Below are positions 6,722 through 10,658 of a stretch of 10,658 nt of DNA, in pieces. Within the stretch, counting starts at the first letter, position 1. Each line of letters begins with the position of its first letter. A model generated the notes under the pieces. The model was not told the DNA's origin. It ran no database searches and saw only the letters and a list, made by a program, of their open reading frames with translations. Source of the stretch: Intestinibacter sp. (GTDB taxonomy: Bacteria; Bacillota; Clostridia; Peptostreptococcales; Peptostreptococcaceae); assembly GCF_022780145.1 (NCBI RefSeq), contig NZ_JALEXO010000273.1, forward strand, positions 1 through 10,658, in the 5' to 3' direction. The translations under genes and the position numbers were made by a program.

Positions 6722-6757
6722 TAAAAAAACTCGAGAGAACCTTCTTCTTCGAGTTTT
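6722..6757 (-). terminator. riboswitch-controlled terminator before ribU
   Basis: On the minus strand AAAACTCGA (6757-6749) pairs with TCGAGTTTT (6734-6726), followed by more Ts and an A at 6725-6722, about 40 bases upstream of ribU. It lies just 3' of the FMN aptamer and is the expected transcription-terminating expression platform. TTCTCTC (6739-6733), overlapping the 3' arm, can pair with GAGAGAA (6807-6801) at the 3' end of the aptamer, a candidate antiterminator. Confidence 0.85.
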
Positions 6758-6798
6758 ATGAGCAATCATAATAAATAAATTTTTTAAATTTACAACTC

Positions 6799-6912
6799 TC
6801 TTCTCTCATCCAGACTCTACTGTCGGCTTTGGAATTACACCAAATCAGCTATCGTAAAAACAATAGTTCGCGGGCTATACCGCCGGTAGGGAATTTCACC
6901 CTGCCCCGAAGA
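6799..6912 (-). ncRNA. FMN riboswitch (RFN element) aptamer
   Basis: The minus strand carries the hallmark RFN segments in order: TCTTCGGGGCAGGGTGAAAT, then CCCTACCGGCGGTATAGCCC, then GATTTGGTG with AATTCCAAAGCCGACAGT, and finally AGTCTGGATGAGAGAAGA. The outer TCTTC (6912-6908) and GAAGA (6803-6799) form P1. The aptamer binds FMN; ligand stabilises P1, which would free the downstream terminator and stop ribU transcription. Every conserved core block is present, so it should be functional. Confidence 0.97.
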
Positions 6913-6947
6913 TTTTCTAGTTATTTTATTTTCCTATTACACTTATA

Positions 6948-6976
6948 ATGATAGTTAATACATGTCTGTATGTCAA
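6948..6976 (-). promoter_or_regulatory. promoter of the FMN riboswitch-ribU transcript
   Basis: On the minus strand a perfect TTGACA (6976-6971), a 17-base spacer and TATCAT (6953-6948). The transcript would start near 6941, about 30 bases before the aptamer, giving a leader of about 260 bases. This accounts for most of the otherwise gene-free 6683-7022 stretch. Confidence 0.85.
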
Positions 6977-7022
6977 CTATATTAATAAATTTATATTGTT
7001 TATTATTTTTTTATATCGTTAT

Positions 7023-8210
7023 TTATCTTTTATAGACAACGTTTCCATCTATTATTGTGTATAAAACATTGCTTTGAATTTCAAGGGGATTTCCATCCCA
7101 AATAACTATATCGGCATCCTTTCCAACCTCTATAGATCCAACTCTGTCGTCTATTCCTAGAACCTTAGCTGGATTTATAGTTATAGCCTCTAGTGCTTTT
7201 TCTTGTTTCATACCGTATTTAACCGCTAATCCTGCACATATAGGCAGATATTGTAGCGGTATTACTGGATGGTCTGTCATAAGGCAGATATCCTTGCCTG
7301 CATTTGATAAAATTCCAGCTGTTTCAAAGGTCAAGTTTCTAAGCTCTATCTTAGATCTTTCTGATAACGATGGTCCTACTATTAGAGGATAATTTTCTTC
7401 TAATAATTCATCTACTATTAAATGTCCCTCTGTGCAGTGGTCTAATGTAAGCTTTAAGTCGAATTCTTTGGCAATTCTTATAGCGGTAAACATGTCATCA
7501 GCTCTGTGCGCATGTGCTTTTAGAGGAATTTCTTTTTTTAGAACAGGTATAAGTGCCTCTAATTTTATATCGTATTCTGGCTTATCCACTTCCTCATCTT
7601 CCTCTGAATCTTTTAAATCATGTAAATATTCCTCTGCCTTTTTTAAATTTTCTCTAAGTAATGCCGCTATTGCCATTCTAGTTTGTGGAGTGTCGTCGTT
7701 ACCTCCATAGCATGATTTAGGATTTTCTCCAAAGGCTATCTTTGATGCAACAGGATTTTTTATTACCATCTTATCTATTCTCTTCCCAAAAGTTTTTATA
7801 GCTATAGCTTGTCCCCCCATTACATTCGCACTGCCTGGAGTCGTACATACTGAAGTTACTCCTCCTTGATATGCCTCCTTGAAGGTTCTGTCCATTGGGT
7901 TTATTCCGTCTATTACATTTAGTTGGGGTGTGATTGGATCTGTCTCTTCATTTCCATCTGCACCCTCCATTCCCATGCCGTCCTCCCAAAGACCTAGGTG
8001 AGTGTGGGCATCTATAAATCCTGGGAATATAAATTTACCTTCTGCGTCTATAACTTCTAAAGCTTCTGTGACTTCATTAGCTTCAATCTCAGAAATCAAA
8101 GGCTCTACATCCTCTTTTATCGCTATTATTTTTTTGCCTTTAATTAATATATTTGATTTTTTTATTCCTTCAGTGATTGTATTTATTGTTCCATTTTTTA
8201 TTACTAACAC
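7023..8210 (-). CDS. amidohydrolase family protein (COG1228 / imidazolonepropionase-like), substrate unknown
   Basis: A metal-dependent hydrolase of the amidohydrolase superfamily, probably cytoplasmic (no signal peptide). Numbering from the GTG start, 395 residues: a small N-terminal beta region, then PGFIDAHTHLG with the metal-binding HxH (His69, His71), KAHAHRADD (His233, His235), LDHCTEGH (His258) and MTDHP (Asp313). The C-terminal part is typical: AITINPAKVLGI, then VGSIEVGKDADIVIWDG. The block ENPKSCYGG and an acidic Asp/Glu-rich stretch near 200-210 stand out; the latter looks like a variable loop. The start is the GTG at 8210-8208, with GGAGG at 8216-8220; the longest frame begins at a TTG (8222) that overlaps this site. 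It lies 16 bases after the GNAT gene, likely in one operon. Deacetylase, amidase or deaminase activity are all possible; I do not claim a substrate. Confidence 0.88.
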   Translation of the reverse strand: MLVIKNGTINTITEGIKKSNILIKGKKIIAIKEDVEPLISEIEANEVTEALEVIDAEGKFIFPGFIDAHTHLGLWEDGMGMEGADGNEETDPITPQLNVIDGINPMDRTFKEAYQGGVTSVCTTPGSANVMGGQAIAIKTFGKRIDKMVIKNPVASKIAFGENPKSCYGGNDDTPQTRMAIAALLRENLKKAEEYLHDLKDSEEDEEVDKPEYDIKLEALIPVLKKEIPLKAHAHRADDMFTAIRIAKEFDLKLTLDHCTEGHLIVDELLEENYPLIVGPSLSERSKIELRNLTFETAGILSNAGKDICLMTDHPVIPLQYLPICAGLAVKYGMKQEKALEAITINPAKVLGIDDRVGSIEVGKDADIVIWDGNPLEIQSNVLYTIIDGNVVYKR

Positions 8211-8215
8211 ATTTT

Positions 8216-8220
8216 CCTCC
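8216..8220 (-). promoter_or_regulatory. ribosome binding site fixing a GTG start for the amidohydrolase
   Basis: Perfect GGAGG on the minus strand, five bases from the GTG at 8210. The in-frame TTG at 8222 overlaps the site. The only nearby ATG is out of frame and followed at once by TGT TAG. Confidence 0.7.
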
Positions 8221-8226
8221 AATTTT

Positions 8227-8742
8227 TTAGAATACTTTTTCGTATGCTACTCTTTTGTCTCCATCTTCTGGTCCACCTTCTAGATAAATTACACCGCAGT
8301 ATTTAAATCCGCTGTTTTCCATTGCTTTTTGCATAGAAAGATTTTCTTCGTGTGTATCGATTTTTATGCTGTGCATTCCTCTTTCTAAGCTCATTTGTTG
8401 CACACATTTTACCATTTCGCCCATTACACCTGAACCTTTTTGTGAATTAGCTACTGCGATTCTGTGGATTGAAGAGTATTCTCCTTCTGTTATCCATTTA
8501 CCTTCTTGTATTTTGTTGTAGGCACTTTCTTCTTCAAATGATATAGCTGTTGTAGCTATTACTTCCCCGTCTTTAACCATTACATATCCTATGCCTTTTT
8601 CTATATCGTCGTATATAAGCTCTTCATTTGGATATCCCTTTTGCCATTGGTCGATTCCTTGTCCTTTAAGGTAATCCTTAGCTTGGTTTATTATTTCCAT
8701 TACTTTTGGTACATCTGCTTTTACTGTTTTTCTAAATTCCAT
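8227..8742 (-). CDS. GNAT family N-acetyltransferase, substrate unknown
   Basis: A single-domain GNAT acetyltransferase of 171 residues. The acetyl-CoA motif follows the core strand IHRIAVA (92-98) as QKGSGVMGEM (101-110, Q-x-x-G-x-G type). Then comes KIDTHEENLSMQKAMENSGF (127-146), the usual motif B region where a residue late in the fold meets the acceptor. The middle contains a Trp-containing DQWQKGYP loop (31-38) common in a Firmicute subgroup annotated only as GNAT. The start at 8742 is backed by a strong AAGGGGGAG ribosome binding site (8748-8756). It follows tex by 29 bases with no terminator and precedes the amidohydrolase by 16 bases. The acceptor cannot be predicted from sequence. 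Confidence 0.9.
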   Translation of the reverse strand: MEFRKTVKADVPKVMEIINQAKDYLKGQGIDQWQKGYPNEELIYDDIEKGIGYVMVKDGEVIATTAISFEEESAYNKIQEGKWITEGEYSSIHRIAVANSQKGSGVMGEMVKCVQQMSLERGMHSIKIDTHEENLSMQKAMENSGFKYCGVIYLEGGPEDGDKRVAYEKVF

Positions 8743-8771
8743 TTTCTCTCCCCCTTATCTACTGTATATAA

Positions 8772-10658
8772 TTAAAGTTTCATAGATAGAGAAACTCTAC
8801 CTTTATCTAAATCTACACTTATAACCTTGACATCTACTATATCTCCAACAGAAACTATTTGCATAGGATCCTTTACGAATTTGTTGCTCATTTGTGATTT
8901 GTGAACAAGCCCGTCGTTTTTGATTCCGATGTCTACGAAGGCTCCGAAATCGACTACGTTTCTTACAGTTCCTTTTAAAATCATACCTTCCTTGATGTCC
9001 TCGATTTTTAATACATCTGTTCTTAAAATAGGCTTCATACCTTCATCCCTAGGGTCGCGTCCTGGCTTTTTGATTTCTTGGATTATATCCTTTAGAGTAG
9101 GTTCTCCTACTTCTAGTTTTTTGCTTATTTGTTTTAATCCGATTTTTTTAACTCTGTCGTCTATATCAGATATATTTCTATTTTCGATATCCTTCATAGT
9201 GTAGCCTAGCATTTCTATCATTTGCTTGCATACATCGTAGCTTTCTGGATGGACTCCTGTGTTGTCTAGAGGATTTTTGCCCCCTGCAATTCTCATAAAT
9301 CCTGCACATTGTACGAACGCACTTGGTCCTAGTCTTTTTACTTTTTTAAGCTGAGCTCTAGATGTGAAATCGCCGTTTTCCTCTCTATATGTAACTATAT
9401 TTTTTGCAACTGATTTACTTATACCTGATACGTGTTCAAGTAATGAGTATGAGGCTGTATTTAAATCAACTCCGACACTGTTAACTGAGTCCTCTACAAC
9501 TCCATCTAAAACCTCTGTAAGTCTCTTTTTATTTAAATCGTGTTGATATTGACCTACACCTATATTTTGAGGTTCGATTTTTACAAGCTCTGCAAGTGGG
9601 TCTTGAAGTCTTCTACCTATTGAAATCGCACCTCTTATAGATACATTGATATCTGGATGCTCTTCTGCTGCTAGCTCTGATGCTGAGTATATAGAGGCAC
9701 CTGCTTCACTTACTATTACGTATTGAGTCGGAAGATTTTGCTCTTTGATTAAGTCAGCTATCATTTTTTCTGATTCTCTAGATGCAGTACCATTTCCGAT
9801 TGCTATTACGTCTATGCTGTATTTTTTCACAAGGTCTGTAACTTTCTTTTTGGCTGATTCCATTTCTGCTCGTGATTCATGTGGGTATACTATTACTTGG
9901 TCTAGGAATTTTCCGTTTTTATCTACAACAGCTATCTTGCATCCATTTCTGTACCCTGGGTCAAATCCCATCACGACTTTTCCCTTTAGAGGTGGTTGTA
10001 GTAATAGATTTTTTATGTTTTCTCCAAATACACTTATCGCTCTTTCTTGGGCATTTTCAGTTAAATACGCTCTTATCTCCCTTTCTATTGATGGGAATAT
10101 AAGTCTCTTATATGAATCTTCTATAGCTGCAATTATTTCAGATTCATTCTTTGAGTTATTTTTATTTATGTATTTGTTTTGTATATAATTTAATACTTTA
10201 TCGTTGTCTATTTCTAATTTAACCTTTAAGAAGTTGTCCTTTTCTCCTCTGTTTATAGCCAACACTCTATGTGAGGCAAGTGTTTTAACTGGCTCGCTGT
10301 AGTCGTAGTACATGTCGTATACTGATTTTTCGTCTTTTGCATTTTGAGTGTAAATTACACCATGGTCTATAGATAATTTCCTTATGTATTTTCTTATATC
10401 TGCATCATCAGAAATTACTTCGGCAATTATATCTAAGGCACCCTTTATAGCATCCTGTATTGTTTCTACACCTTTTTCAGCGTCTATATATTTATATACT
10501 TCAGTATTTATATCAGGTATATTTTTTTCTAAAATAGAATTAGCTAGGGGTTCTAATCCCTTTTCTTTAGCTATAGTCGCTCTAGTTCTCTTTTTTTGTT
10601 TGTAAGGAGCATATATATCTTCTACTTCTTGAAGAGTTTTCGCCTTTGCTATTGCCTT
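8772..10658 (-). CDS. tex: Tex family S1 RNA-binding protein (N-terminus beyond window)
   Basis: Tex is a conserved cytoplasmic nucleic-acid-binding protein linked to transcription and RNA handling. The reading frame runs open from the TAA at 8772 to the right edge, giving 628 visible residues; it does not start at the internal ATG at 10313, since the 115 codons upstream are in frame and family-like. The visible N-terminal part includes LQEVEDIYAPYKQKKRTRAT. Then comes the YqgF/RNase H-like domain from VVMGFDPGYRNG (about 228), a helix-hairpin-helix region (about 390-460, with VSGISKSVAKNIVTYRE), and a C-terminal S1 domain (about 555-628, from IKEGMILKGTV to GRVSLSMKL). The protein ends almost directly after S1. 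By family length (somewhat over 700) roughly 90 residues are missing. No frameshift or decay is visible. Confidence 0.96.
   Translation of the reverse strand, partial: KAIAKAKTLQEVEDIYAPYKQKKRTRATIAKEKGLEPLANSILEKNIPDINTEVYKYIDAEKGVETIQDAIKGALDIIAEVISDDADIRKYIRKLSIDHGVIYTQNAKDEKSVYDMYYDYSEPVKTLASHRVLAINRGEKDNFLKVKLEIDNDKVLNYIQNKYINKNNSKNESEIIAAIEDSYKRLIFPSIEREIRAYLTENAQERAISVFGENIKNLLLQPPLKGKVVMGFDPGYRNGCKIAVVDKNGKFLDQVIVYPHESRAEMESAKKKVTDLVKKYSIDVIAIGNGTASRESEKMIADLIKEQNLPTQYVIVSEAGASIYSASELAAEEHPDINVSIRGAISIGRRLQDPLAELVKIEPQNIGVGQYQHDLNKKRLTEVLDGVVEDSVNSVGVDLNTASYSLLEHVSGISKSVAKNIVTYREENGDFTSRAQLKKVKRLGPSAFVQCAGFMRIAGGKNPLDNTGVHPESYDVCKQMIEMLGYTMKDIENRNISDIDDRVKKIGLKQISKKLEVGEPTLKDIIQEIKKPGRDPRDEGMKPILRTDVLKIEDIKEGMILKGTVRNVVDFGAFVDIGIKNDGLVHKSQMSNKFVKDPMQIVSVGDIVDVKVISVDLDKGRVSLSMKL

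Noticed and set aside
8002..8283. 93-codon plus-strand open frame across the amidohydrolase/GNAT junction
   Set aside because: It is antisense to two genes with clear families, and the Phe/Ile/Ser-rich product is typical of a reverse-strand shadow.
9745..10188. 147-codon plus-strand open frame
   Set aside because: It lies entirely antisense to well-conserved tex sequence, the product is a low-complexity Ser/Phe/Ile-rich peptide, and there is no recognisable family motif; it is a shadow of tex codon use.
8772..10313. Tex starting at the internal ATG at 10313
   Set aside because: The 115 codons from 10658 to 10314 are open in the same frame and read as Tex family sequence, so the gene continues past the window edge.
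1..10658. CRISPR arrays, insertion sequences, prophage genes, tRNA or rRNA genes
   Set aside because: I found no spaced direct repeats, transposase genes with terminal repeats, integrase or phage structural genes, or tRNA/rRNA sequence; apart from the Rpn-like tail the window is ordinary chromosomal housekeeping.

Overview
The window is AT-rich and every convincing gene lies on the minus strand, so it reads right to left. It looks like a core chromosomal segment of a low-GC, fermentative, anaerobic Firmicute of the class Clostridia. Codon choice (AGA, ATA, TTA), strong GGAGG ribosome binding sites, a long bifunctional AdhE and an FMN riboswitch in front of ribU all fit. A Peptostreptococcaceae-like clostridium is my best guess, but I cannot prove the family from this sequence.

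Reading in the direction of transcription: (1) 10658-8227 holds tex (N-terminus cut by the window edge) and a GNAT acetyltransferase, followed at 8210-7023 by a COG1228-type amidohydrolase of unknown substrate; the gaps are short and no terminator is visible between them. (2) 6976-6022 is a self-contained riboflavin-uptake unit: sigma-A promoter, FMN riboswitch with intrinsic terminator, ribU (ECF S-component) and a strong terminator. (3) 6020-3001 is the adhE unit: a long AT-rich upstream region, a consensus promoter whose -10 lies inside a near-perfect Rex box, a second Rex box just downstream of the expected transcription start, adhE and a terminator. (4) 2945-153 is a tight tsaE-tsaB-rimI-tsaD operon for the tRNA modification t6A, plus a ribosomal-protein-type N-acetyltransferase. 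(5) 136-1 begins a small ORF that looks like the C-terminal tail of an Rpn/PD-(D/E)XK nuclease, without any nuclease domain in front of it.

The physiology is coherent. AdhE regenerates NAD+ by reducing acetyl-CoA to ethanol, and its promoter is laid out for control by the NADH/NAD+ sensor Rex. RibU imports riboflavin and is switched off by FMN. The tsa genes build t6A37 on ANN-decoding tRNAs.

I see no complete new defence or mobile system. The most unusual points are the orphan Rpn tail at the left edge, the overlapping promoter/Rex architecture (with a possible third distal site), a small palindrome in the tsaE leader, and the GNAT-amidohydrolase pair of unknown substrate. Several gene starts were moved inward from the longest ORF on ribosome binding site evidence (tsaE, ribU, amidohydrolase).
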